A stretch of 64,000 bases of DNA, taken from contig NZ_CP048405.1 of NCBI RefSeq assembly GCF_014084125.1, positions 5,270,001-5,334,000 of the forward strand, read 5' to 3'. Both the position numbers and the translations under genes were made by a program. Positions within the stretch are counted from its first letter, which is position 1. The number at the start of each line of letters is the position of its first letter. This document shows, piece by piece, positions 8,250 through 16,191 of the stretch. Below the pieces are notes generated by a model. That model was given only the letters and a program-made list of their open reading frames with translations, was not told the DNA's origin and ran no database searches. This DNA is from Streptacidiphilus sp. PB12-B1b. GTDB taxonomy: Bacteria > Actinomycetota > Actinomycetes > Streptomycetales > Streptomycetaceae.

Positions 8250-9112
8250 GCCGGCTCCCCGCTGCCCAGCGAGATCAGCGTCTCCAGCAGCCCCGCGTCC
8301 AGCATGGTGCCGGCCCGGGTGTCGGCGGTGTCGCCGAAGCCGGCGTCGTACAGGGCCCAGCTGACGGTGTAGACCCCGTCGATCCGGCAGGAGCCGAGCT
8401 CCCACTCGTCGCCGGTGCCGGGCGTCCCGTCCGGGCGCAGCACCTGCAGCGGCCGCCCGGCCGGTCCGAAGCCGAACTCGTTGAAGCGGAAGCGCAGGCC
8501 CTGGCCGATGGCCTTGCTGTAGGCCTCCTTGAGGGTCCACAGCCGGACCATCTCCTGGTTGCGCTCCGGTTCGGGCACCTGGGCCAGCCGGGTCCGTTCG
8601 TAGGGCGTGCAGACCTGCCGCTCGATGCCCGGGGCGAGCATCATCCGGTCGGCGAGTTCGGCGTCCACGCCGATCCAGCCGCGCCGGGTGGTGCCGACCA
8701 GCAGCAGTTCCTCGGTGTGGCTGAGGCTGATGTCGATCTGGTCGCAGCCGCGCAGGTAGGGCCGGCCGCCGGGTTTGTAGGCCAGTTCCACCGACTCCGG
8801 CGGGGCCTGCAGGGCCTGCCCGGCCACGTGTTTGAGCAGCAGCCGGGAGGCCGCGAACCGGGCCTTGACCTGGCGGTGCCTCATGGCCTGGTAGCGCGGC
8901 CAGTCCTGGCCGAGCGCCCGTTCCAGGCCCGGGTCGCCGAGGTCGGCCGGAACCCAGTCCTCCAGGCGGCCGTGGACCAGGGCGCTGCCGCGTTCGCGCA
9001 GCGCCTCAAGGTAGGACTGCCAGGGGCCCTCCGGCCCGGTCAGCCGGATCGGCCTGCCCAGGACCGTCGAGGGGGTGTCGGGGGTCGTCCCACCCGCCGG
9101 GAAGAGCGGCAT
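8246..9112 (-). CDS. 4'-phosphopantetheinyl transferase (Sfp type)
   Basis: A 288-residue enzyme expected to convert the cluster's apo-ACPs to holo form using coenzyme A. Sfp-type motifs are visible: KPGGRPYL, DISLSHTEE, the metal-binding IGVDAE and WTLKEAYSKAIGQGL. The start lies 107 bases inside the preceding acyltransferase gene, an unusually long overlap, but it is the only start that keeps the domain intact, and it has GGAGG 8 bases upstream. The N-terminal 30 residues are an extension relative to typical family members. Two free ACPs and the PKS ACP in the same operon are the likely substrates. Confidence 0.9.
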   Translation of the reverse strand: MPLFPAGGTTPDTPSTVLGRPIRLTGPEGPWQSYLEALRERGSALVHGRLEDWVPADLGDPGLERALGQDWPRYQAMRHRQVKARFAASRLLLKHVAGQALQAPPESVELAYKPGGRPYLRGCDQIDISLSHTEELLLVGTTRRGWIGVDAELADRMMLAPGIERQVCTPYERTRLAQVPEPERNQEMVRLWTLKEAYSKAIGQGLRFRFNEFGFGPAGRPLQVLRPDGTPGTGDEWELGSCRIDGVYTVSWALYDAGFGDTADTRAGTMLDAGLLETLISLGSGEPA

Positions 9113-9854
9113 CGCATGCCTCCAGTAGCTGGACGATCTCCTCGAGGACGTCCGCTGCCGCAGCGCCGTCGATGACCCGGTGGTCGAAGGTCAGGCCGAG
9201 CCGCAGGACCGGCACGGTGGTGGTCCCGGCCGGTCCCGCGACGGGCCTCGGGGCGATCCGGCCCGCCGTCAGCGTGACCGCGGTGCCGCCGTAGGAGTGG
9301 AAGGTGTCCACCCGGCGGTGGCCGAGGGAGCTCACCGAGAAGGTGCCGAGCAGGTCGGCCCTGCGCCCGGGCCGGGCCACCGCGGCGCGGAACGCCAACC
9401 GGCCCAGGGGCGGCGGCAGCCGGTCCAGCAGCCGGACCCCGGCCGCGCCCGGCAACTCCTCCAGCGGGGCGTCCCGGCAGCGGTCGACCAGGCGCTGCAA
9501 CGCGGGCAGGCCGAGCCGGTCGGCGTCCCGGAGCACCGCGGTGTGGACGGCGCGGCCGTGCGGGGTGTCGCGGTCCAGGGCGAGCTTGGCGTGCACCCGG
9601 TCGTGGCGCACGGTGCGCGGGAGGAGCCGGCCGGCGGCGCCGGCGTTGGCCTCCGGATGCGCGGCCAGCACCCGGGCGCCCGCGTACAGCAGGTAGCTGA
9701 CGACGGAGTAGGACGCGCCCCGCTCGCGGGCGGCGGCGCGGTGCCGCTGGACGCCGGTCATCACCACGTCCGCGCCCAGGTGCACCGGCGCCGCGCCCCG
9801 GGACCAGTCCAGGAAGTAGCGGGTGTGCCGGCGCGCGCGGTCGGCGCCGGTCAC
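9006..9854 (-). CDS. 2-oxoacid-dehydrogenase-type acyltransferase (tetronate O-acetylation)
   Basis: A 282-residue stand-alone catalytic domain of the dihydrolipoamide acyltransferase (E2) fold, without lipoyl or peripheral-subunit-binding domains. The catalytic HxxxDG motif is visible as HRVIDG near the C-terminus. Such free E2 domains occur in tetronate clusters (Agg4, QmnD4 types), where they acetylate the hydroxymethyl tetronate before elimination. The GTG start forms a GTGA overlap with the ACP stop. The last 35 or so residues are encoded in the overlap with the phosphopantetheinyl transferase gene and are probably a non-conserved tail. Confidence 0.83.
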   Translation of the reverse strand: MTGADRARRHTRYFLDWSRGAAPVHLGADVVMTGVQRHRAAARERGASYSVVSYLLYAGARVLAAHPEANAGAAGRLLPRTVRHDRVHAKLALDRDTPHGRAVHTAVLRDADRLGLPALQRLVDRCRDAPLEELPGAAGVRLLDRLPPPLGRLAFRAAVARPGRRADLLGTFSVSSLGHRRVDTFHSYGGTAVTLTAGRIAPRPVAGPAGTTTVPVLRLGLTFDHRVIDGAAAADVLEEIVQLLEACDAALPGGWDDPRHPLDGPGQADPADRAGGPLAVLP

Positions 9855-10078
9855 CGGGCCACCGCCAGGGCGCGGATCTGCTCCAGGCTGTCGGCGGCGA
9901 GGACGTCGGCCACCGGCAGCGGCCGCCCGCACGCCTCCTCCAGCACGCCGATCAGGCGCAGCAGCAGCATCGAGTCCCAGCCGGGCAGCGACTCCAGCGG
10001 CAGCGCGGCCATCCCCGGTTCCAGGTCCAGGCCCAGTTCGGTGTTGAGCAGGGCGATCAGGTCGGGTGCGTCGTTCAC
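9851..10078 (-). CDS. Acyl carrier protein, probable glyceryl-ACP
   Basis: A 75-residue ACP with the phosphopantetheine serine in GWDSMLLL (about residue 36). The GTG start overlaps the FkbH-like gene stop by 4 bases. Directly after an FkbH-like gene, this should be the carrier that receives the glyceryl unit from 1,3-bisphosphoglycerate, the three-carbon block of the tetronate ring (as in RK-682, agglomerin and tetronomycin). It differs clearly in sequence from the other free ACP at 15928-16191. Confidence 0.88.
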   Translation of the reverse strand: MNDAPDLIALLNTELGLDLEPGMAALPLESLPGWDSMLLLRLIGVLEEACGRPLPVADVLAADSLEQIRALAVAR

Positions 10079-12015
10079 GGGGCCGCCTCCATGCGGATGT
10101 GCTCGGGGACGCGGGAGGACCCGCCGTCGGACAGGCGCAGCAGCTCGCCCTCCCCGGCGACGAAGCCGTGCCGCCGGTAGAGGTCGAGCACGGCGCTGTT
10201 GGACCGGTTCGGCCGCAGCCGGGCGCTGATCCGCCGCGCCCCGGCCCGGCGGGCGGCCGCGACGAACGCGGCCACGCAGGCGTCCTCGACCCCCCGGCCC
10301 AGGGCGCGGCAGCTCAGTACCAGGTCGTCCAGGGTCCAGGCGTCGTCGGCGGCGGTGACGAAGAGCGCGCCGACCAGGCCCTCGTCGCCGAAGCGGTCCT
10401 GGACCCGGACCGCGAGGACCGGCCCGTGGGCCAGCGCGGCGCGGACCTCGGACGGCTGGCGGCGGCTGCCGGTGGCGTTGAGGCGGTTGGTGCGCAGGGT
10501 GAGCTGGGAGGTGCGGGCGAGGTCGTCGGGCCGGACCGGGGCGAGCGAGACCACCACCTGGAGCGAGCGCAGGTAGGCGCCGTGGTCCAGGGCCTGGACG
10601 CCGGCCCGGGCGCGGCGCAGCCGTCCCTGGTAGCGGGCGGGGCGGGCGCGGTCGTCGTCGGTGAGCCGCAGGGCGTCGAACCAGCCGTCGGCGAGCAGCC
10701 GTTCCAGGTGCAGGGCGGGCTCGGCGTCGAGAGGCAGCACGGTCACCTCCGGCAGCACCGCGGCGACCAGCCCCTGTTCGACCGGGCTGTCGTCGGCGAA
10801 CACCAGGGCGTCGGCGCCGAGCCCCAGGGCGTCCGCGAGGTCCAGCAGGGCCTCCGGCTTGGGCCCCCAGCCGGACCGGATCGCGGCGAAGTCCGGCTCG
10901 CGCAGCTGGAGTCCGGGGTGGTCCCGGAGCACCGCCCGGACCGTCTCCTCGTCGTTCTTGCTGGCCACCGCGAGCAGCACGCCCTGGGCGGAGAGCTGCC
11001 GCAGCACGGTCTGCAACGCGTGGAACGCCCGCCCGCGCAGGCTGTCGGCGGCCATCACGCCGTCCGGGCCGTCGGCGTCCAGCACGCCGTCCCACAGCGT
11101 CCCGTCCAGGTCCAGCACCAGGCACTTCTTGGCCCGGCCGCGCAGTGCCCGGGCCAGGTGGGCGACCTCGCGGGCGTAGCCGGCGAGCAGGTCGGCGGAG
11201 AGCGGCGCCCCGGCGTAGACGCCCAGGCGCGGGTCGTCGGCGCGGGCGCCGGCCGAGGCCACCGGGTCGAGGTCGAGCACCACCACGCCCTCCCCCGGCG
11301 CGGAGAGCCGCAGCAGTCCGGCGTTGAACTCCCGCCAGGCGGCGCCGAAGGCCGCCCGCTGTCCGAGGTCCAGCAGCTGGTGGGTGTGCCGCCGCAGCAG
11401 CGGCACGGTGTTGAGGACCAGCACGCCGACCCGGCCGCCGCGGCGGTGTCCGGCCGCGAGGGCGGCGCAGGTGTCCAGCCGTTCGGCCAGGACCTTCGCC
11501 GCGTCGGCGGCGTCCCAGACCGGCGGCAGTCCGTCGAGCACGCTGAACGGGTCGAGCAGCAGCAGCGCGAGATCCGGCCGGTGCGCCGACAGCGGGCCCT
11601 GCGGGTCGGCCAGTTCGCCGACCCAGCCGCCGAACTCGCCCAGCCGGGCGTCCAGCAGCAGGCCGTGCCGGGCCAGTTCGGCGGTGAGCGGCGGGACGAG
11701 CGGCGCGGTGACCATCCGTCCGGCGGACAGGGTGACCCGCACCACCGGCAGGTCGGGGTGGCGGGCCCGCACGGCCGCCGGGTCGAGCCGGGCCAGCAGG
11801 GCCCCGGCCCGGGCCAGCTCCCGGCCGTCCAGGCCCCGCAGCACCCCTGCCACCTGGCCGTACTCCTCGGCGAGCACCCCGCGCGCGTGCAGCTCGCGCA
11901 ACCGGGCGGCCCCGGTCGGTTCGGCGGCCCCCGTCGGTCCGGCGATCGCGGTCGGTTCGGCGACCGCGCGGCGGCGCTCGACGGCGCGGTGCAGGCGGGC
12001 GTGGCGGGTCGTCAT
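10075..12015 (-). CDS. FkbH-like HAD-family glyceryl-ACP synthase
   Basis: A 646-residue protein. After an N-terminal region of about 300 residues, the HAD phosphatase domain begins with LVLDLDGTLWDGVL (nucleophile Asp in the DLDGT motif), then VASKNDEE and VFADDSP, and it ends in a GNAT-like domain (about 480-640, with LSCRALGRGVEDAC). This matches the long FkbH-like enzymes of tetronate pathways, which take glyceryl phosphate from 1,3-bisphosphoglycerate, dephosphorylate it and attach it to an ACP. The ATG overlaps the KAS III stop by 4 bases and the gene is followed by the matching ACP. A hydroxymalonyl or methoxymalonyl route is less likely because the dehydrogenases of that route are absent beside it. 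Confidence 0.92.
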   Translation of the reverse strand: MTTRHARLHRAVERRRAVAEPTAIAGPTGAAEPTGAARLRELHARGVLAEEYGQVAGVLRGLDGRELARAGALLARLDPAAVRARHPDLPVVRVTLSAGRMVTAPLVPPLTAELARHGLLLDARLGEFGGWVGELADPQGPLSAHRPDLALLLLDPFSVLDGLPPVWDAADAAKVLAERLDTCAALAAGHRRGGRVGVLVLNTVPLLRRHTHQLLDLGQRAAFGAAWREFNAGLLRLSAPGEGVVVLDLDPVASAGARADDPRLGVYAGAPLSADLLAGYAREVAHLARALRGRAKKCLVLDLDGTLWDGVLDADGPDGVMAADSLRGRAFHALQTVLRQLSAQGVLLAVASKNDEETVRAVLRDHPGLQLREPDFAAIRSGWGPKPEALLDLADALGLGADALVFADDSPVEQGLVAAVLPEVTVLPLDAEPALHLERLLADGWFDALRLTDDDRARPARYQGRLRRARAGVQALDHGAYLRSLQVVVSLAPVRPDDLARTSQLTLRTNRLNATGSRRQPSEVRAALAHGPVLAVRVQDRFGDEGLVGALFVTAADDAWTLDDLVLSCRALGRGVEDACVAAFVAAARRAGARRISARLRPNRSNSAVLDLYRRHGFVAGEGELLRLSDGGSSRVPEHIRMEAAP

Positions 12016-13031
12016 ACCGCCTCCAGGGCCAGCCCGGCGGCGATCCAGTGGCTGGACTCGACGCACAGGGCGAGCGCCCGGTCGCCCGGGGCGAGGCGTT
12101 GCAGCAGCAGCTCCAGCTGGAACAGCAGCAGGGCGTTCCCGGTGTTGCCGGTCGCGGCGACGCAGGACAGCTCCACCGCCCGGTCCGCGCCCAGCGCCTC
12201 CCGCAGCCCGGCGGTGATCCGCTCGGTCATCAGGCCGCCGAGCTGCGGCGGCAGCAGGTAGTCGAGGTCGGAGCCGGACCAGTCCAGCGCGCCGAGCAGG
12301 TCCTTGCCCTCCTGCCGGGCGAGTTCCGGCACCAGCTGCCGCACCGCCCGGTAGTCCTCGCTGACCGGCGGCCGGGCGTCGCCGCCCTGCCCGGCCGCGC
12401 CGTACCACTCCAGCAGCTGTCCCGGCGGCTGCCCGGGGCGGACCGGGCGGTGCCGGACGGCCCGGCACAGGGCCGCGCCGGGGCCGGGCTCGGCGGAGAC
12501 CACGGCCGCGCCCGCGCCGTCGCCGAACAGCACGTGGTTGACCAGCTCGGCCGGCGGCATCCGCCGGAAGTCCCGGTCCAGTTCACGGTGCCTGGTGCAG
12601 AGGTCGCCCCCGAGGACCAGGCCGTGCCGGGCGCCGGTGCGCAGCAGGGCCTCGGCCAGCGCCAGCGCCTGGACGGTGCCGGAGCAGCCCGACTGCAGCT
12701 GGTACACCGGCACGCCGGAGATCCCCAGCCGGTCGGCGACCACGGCGGCGGTGGTCGGCATCAGCGCGTCCGGCGTGGCGGTGGCGAGCACCACGAAGTC
12801 CAGCTGCCCGGCGCCCAGACCGGCCGAGGCAAGCGCGGTGTCGGCCGCGCGGGTGCAGAGCCCGGCCAGGTCGGCCGTCCCCTCGGCGAAGTGCCGGGTA
12901 CGGGTGCCGACGAAGCGGTCCACCCACTCGGCGGAGAGGCCCAGGCGCGCCTGGAGGGCGGCGTTGTCCACCGGCGGCCCGGGCAGCGCCCCGGCTGCCG
13001 CCCGCAGCAGCATCCGGCGCCCGGCGGTCAT
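12012..13031 (-). CDS. KAS III-like (FabH-type) tetronate-forming ketosynthase
   Basis: A 339-residue thiolase-fold protein with the nucleophile Cys in QSGCSGTVQA and the Asn-containing ATGNTGNA near the C-terminus. Where housekeeping FabH has the HQAN histidine, this protein reads LPPQLGG, so the usual catalytic His is apparently missing. KAS III-like proteins in tetronate clusters (Agg3 and relatives) join glyceryl-ACP to the beta-ketoacyl thioester by C-C and C-O bond formation. Its place between the PKS and the FkbH gene, with 4-base overlaps on both sides, fits that job. Starter priming is the alternative, but the FAAL and ACP already cover that. Confidence 0.87.
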   Translation of the reverse strand: MTAGRRMLLRAAAGALPGPPVDNAALQARLGLSAEWVDRFVGTRTRHFAEGTADLAGLCTRAADTALASAGLGAGQLDFVVLATATPDALMPTTAAVVADRLGISGVPVYQLQSGCSGTVQALALAEALLRTGARHGLVLGGDLCTRHRELDRDFRRMPPAELVNHVLFGDGAGAAVVSAEPGPGAALCRAVRHRPVRPGQPPGQLLEWYGAAGQGGDARPPVSEDYRAVRQLVPELARQEGKDLLGALDWSGSDLDYLLPPQLGGLMTERITAGLREALGADRAVELSCVAATGNTGNALLLFQLELLLQRLAPGDRALALCVESSHWIAAGLALEAV

Positions 13032-15931
13032 GCCGCGACCAGGGTGAGCTGCGAGTCCAGGTAGTCGGCCAGCGTCTCCACGGTGACCAGGCTGGACATC
13101 ATCTCCGGGATGGACAGCTCGCCCAGCTGCGGATAGCTCTCCTCCAGCCGGTACTTGAGCTCCATGAACATCACCGAGTCGAAGCCCAGGTCGTCGTAGA
13201 AGCGGTCGTCCGGACGCACCTCCGCGCTGTCCAGCTCCAGCATCCGGGCGACGGCGGCGCGGACGCAGGCCGTCGGCGAGTCGAAGCCGGGACCGGCCGC
13301 GGGGCCGTCGGCGGCGGGCTCCGCGGCGGCGGGCGGCGGCCGGTGCCACAGCCGGACCGAGTCGTCGAACCGCTGCGGCGGCAGCGGGACCGGCACCCGG
13401 TCGGACGGGGCGTAGAGCGGATCCCAGTCGACGGGCACGCCGCCGCGGTACAGCTCCGCCAGCGCCTCGGCGAGGGCCAGGGCGCCGGATTCCCCGCCCC
13501 GGAACACGGCGGTGGCCGCCGTGCCGGCCGCGCCGGGGAGCTGCCGGACCATCCGGGTCAGCACCGGCTTGGGCCCCAGCTCGACCAGGTGGGTGGCGCC
13601 GGCTCGGAGCATCGCCCGGGCGGCGTCGGCGAAGCGGACCGTGCCGGTGAGGTGGGCGCACCAGTAGTCCAGGTCGAACCCGCCGTCCAGGACGCTGCCG
13701 GTCACCGTCGAGAACACCGGCACCCGGGGGATGCCCGGACGCGTCCCGGCGGCTGCGGCGGACGTTGCTGCGGCCGTTGCCGCTGCGGCGCGGAAGCCCG
13801 CCAGGGCCGGTTCCATCAGCACCGAGTGGAACGCGTGGGAGACCTTCAGCGGCGTGGCCGCCAGGCCCTGTCCGGCCAGTGCCTCCCGGATCCGGGCCAG
13901 CGCCGCCGCGTCGCCGGAGAGCACGGTGGCGGCGGGGCCGTTGACCGCCGCCACCGAGACCAGCGGCTCGGCCGCGACCAGCCCGGCCAGCTCCTCGACG
14001 CCCGCCCGGACCGCCAGCATGCCGCCGCCCTCCGGCTGCGCGTCCATGGCCGCCGCCCGGGCCGCGACCAGGGCCGCGGCCTCCTCCAGCGCCAGCGCGC
14101 CGGCGGCGACGGCGGCGGCGAACTCGCCGATGCTGTGGCCGAGGACGGCGTCCGGCCGGACGCCGAACTCGGCGAGGGTGGCGGCCAGGGCGCACTGCAC
14201 GGCGAAGACGGCGGGCTGGGTCCACCCGGTCCGGTGCACCCGGGGGTCGGCGTCCAGCAGCAGGTCGGCCACCGAGCCGCGCAGGTGCGGTTCCAGCGCG
14301 CGGGAGGCGGCGTCGAGGTGGTGCCGGTAGGGGGCGGACTCGCGGTACATCCGGGCGGTCATCCCCGGGTACTGCGCGCCCTGGCCGGTGAACAGGTAGG
14401 CGAGCAGCGGCGGTTGGCCCGGCGTCGACCCGCCGCCGCCCGCCTCGGCGGCCGAGCGCAGGGCCCGTACCAGGCCGGCGGTGTCGGCCGCCGGAAGCGC
14501 GATCCGGTGCGGCAGCCCGACGCGCACCCGGTTGCTGCTCCAGCAGAGCGGCGCGACCGGCTCCGCCACCCGGTCGGCCAGCGCCTCGGCCTGGGCCAGC
14601 AGGTTCCGCCGCAGGCCCGCCGCGTCGACCGAGGTCAGCGTGAACACCCCCGGCGCGGCCGGGCCCTGACCCGCCCCGGTCGGCTGCGGTGCGCTCACGG
14701 GCGCGGTGCTGAGCACCGCGTGCGCGTTGCTGCCGCCCATGCCGAAGCTGGACACCGCCGCCAGCACCTCGGCGTCCGGCGGCAGCGGCAGCGGGGCGTC
14801 GAGCAGTCTCAGCCCGTGGCCGCGCAGGTCCAGCGCGGGGTGCTCGCCGCCCGGGGTGCGCACCGGCGGCACCACCCGGTGGCGCAGCGCCAGCACCACC
14901 TTGATCAGCCCGGCCAGGCCGGCCGCGCCCTCGGTGTGGCCGATGTTCCCCTTGAGCGAGCCGACCCCGCAGGGCGTCTGCCGGTCCCCGCCGTACACGT
15001 CGCCCAGGGCCCGGGCCTCGATCAGGTCGCCCACCGGGGTGCCGGTGCCGTGCGCCTCGACCCAGCTGATCCGCCCCGGGTCCACTCCCGCCCGGCGGCA
15101 GGCGGCCAGCATGACCTCGCGCTGGGCCCGCCGGGACGGCGCCATCATGCCGTTGCTGCGACCGTCCTGGTTGACCGCGCTGCCGCGCAGCACCGCGTGC
15201 ACGGTGCTGCCGTCGGAGCGCGCGTCGGCCAGCCGCCGCAGCACCACCACGCCGACGCCCTCGGCCCGGCCGATGCCGTCGGCGCCCGCGCCGAAGGGCT
15301 TGCAGCGTCCGTCCGGCGCGGCCAGCCCGGCCTGGTCGTAGATCTCGTCGAGGACGTCCGACATCACCAGGTTGACCCCGCCGACCAGGGCCGTGTCGCA
15401 GTCCCCGGCCCGCAGCGCGGAGGCCGCGAGGTGGACCGCGACCAGGGCCGAGGAGCAGGCCGAGTCCACGGTGAGGCTCGGGCCGCGCAGGTCGAGCTGG
15501 TACGACAGCCGGTTGGCCAGCATCGAGCGGCCCGCTCCGGTCCCGGTGCGCGGGGTGATCTCGGCGCCGCTGTCCAGCTGCAGCCGGGACCAGTCGTCGG
15601 CCATCGCGCCGACGAAGACGCCGGTGGCGCTGCCGGCCAGCCGCGGCGGGTTGAGCCCGGCGTCCTCCAGGGCGCGCCAGGCGGTCTGCAGCAGCAGCCG
15701 CTGCTGTGGGTCCATGGCGGCGGCCTCGGCCAGGCCGATGCCGAAGAACGCGTGGTCGAAGGCGTCCGCGTCGGCCAGGAACCCGCCGTGGGTGTCCCGG
15801 CCGCCCCCGCGCGAGGGCGGCCGTTCGCCGACCGCGTCGCCGCCGGTGAGCAGCAGCCGCCAGAGCGCTTCGGGGTCCGCGCCGCCAGGGAAGCGGCAGT
15901 CCAGGCCGATGACGGCGACGCCGGCGGTCAC
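13028..15931 (-). CDS. Type I polyketide synthase, single KS-AT-ACP module
   Basis: A 967-residue module without reductive or thioesterase domains. KS (about 1-410): nucleophile Cys159 in VDSACSSA, His294 in EAHGTGTPVGD, His332 in GNIGHTEG. AT (about 505-830): nucleophile in GHSIGE, with HAFHS, which predicts malonyl-CoA. ACP at the C-terminus: LGFDSVMFMEL. There is no KR, so the product stays a beta-ketoacyl thioester, exactly what tetronate formation needs. No docking helices are obvious, so it probably takes the acyl group from the free ACP encoded just upstream and extends it once; iterative use cannot be excluded. GTG start, overlapping the upstream ACP stop by 4 bases. Confidence 0.95.
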   Translation of the reverse strand: MTAGVAVIGLDCRFPGGADPEALWRLLLTGGDAVGERPPSRGGGRDTHGGFLADADAFDHAFFGIGLAEAAAMDPQQRLLLQTAWRALEDAGLNPPRLAGSATGVFVGAMADDWSRLQLDSGAEITPRTGTGAGRSMLANRLSYQLDLRGPSLTVDSACSSALVAVHLAASALRAGDCDTALVGGVNLVMSDVLDEIYDQAGLAAPDGRCKPFGAGADGIGRAEGVGVVVLRRLADARSDGSTVHAVLRGSAVNQDGRSNGMMAPSRRAQREVMLAACRRAGVDPGRISWVEAHGTGTPVGDLIEARALGDVYGGDRQTPCGVGSLKGNIGHTEGAAGLAGLIKVVLALRHRVVPPVRTPGGEHPALDLRGHGLRLLDAPLPLPPDAEVLAAVSSFGMGGSNAHAVLSTAPVSAPQPTGAGQGPAAPGVFTLTSVDAAGLRRNLLAQAEALADRVAEPVAPLCWSSNRVRVGLPHRIALPAADTAGLVRALRSAAEAGGGGSTPGQPPLLAYLFTGQGAQYPGMTARMYRESAPYRHHLDAASRALEPHLRGSVADLLLDADPRVHRTGWTQPAVFAVQCALAATLAEFGVRPDAVLGHSIGEFAAAVAAGALALEEAAALVAARAAAMDAQPEGGGMLAVRAGVEELAGLVAAEPLVSVAAVNGPAATVLSGDAAALARIREALAGQGLAATPLKVSHAFHSVLMEPALAGFRAAAATAAATSAAAAGTRPGIPRVPVFSTVTGSVLDGGFDLDYWCAHLTGTVRFADAARAMLRAGATHLVELGPKPVLTRMVRQLPGAAGTAATAVFRGGESGALALAEALAELYRGGVPVDWDPLYAPSDRVPVPLPPQRFDDSVRLWHRPPPAAAEPAADGPAAGPGFDSPTACVRAAVARMLELDSAEVRPDDRFYDDLGFDSVMFMELKYRLEESYPQLGELSIPEMMSSLVTVETLADYLDSQLTLVAA

Positions 15932-16191
15932 CGGACCACGCCCTCGGCCGACTCGCGGGCGAGGAAGCGGGCCAGCGCCTCCACGGTGGGATGGTCCCAG
16001 GCGACGGTGGGCTCCAGGTACATCCCGAAGGCCTCCTCGATGTCCCCGAAGAGGCTGAGCGCGGCGACCGAGTCCATGCCGTACTCGGCGAAGGGGGCGC
16101 TGACGTTGATCTCCTCCTGCGGTCGCCGCACGTAGCGGCTGACCCGCTCGATCAGCCAGTCATGGAACTGGTGCTCGGTGAATCCAGGCAT
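15928..16191 (-). CDS. Acyl carrier protein, probable starter-chain carrier
   Basis: An 87-residue ACP with the phosphopantetheine site YGMDSVAALSL (Ser at about 41). Its ATG overlaps the acyl-CoA dehydrogenase stop by one base (TGATG), indicating translational coupling. Sitting between the FAAL/dehydrogenase genes and the PKS, it most likely receives the acyl group from the FAAL, presents it to the two dehydrogenases and delivers it to the KS. Upstream AAGGGGAGACG may serve as the ribosome binding site. Confidence 0.9.
   Translation of the reverse strand: MPGFTEHQFHDWLIERVSRYVRRPQEEINVSAPFAEYGMDSVAALSLFGDIEEAFGMYLEPTVAWDHPTVEALARFLARESAEGVVR

Noticed and set aside
12012-14225. A 737-codon leftward frame extending the KAS III gene into the PKS gene
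   Set aside because: The KAS III domain begins at the ATG at 13031, which overlaps the PKS stop; the upstream part is an out-of-frame shadow of the AT domain.
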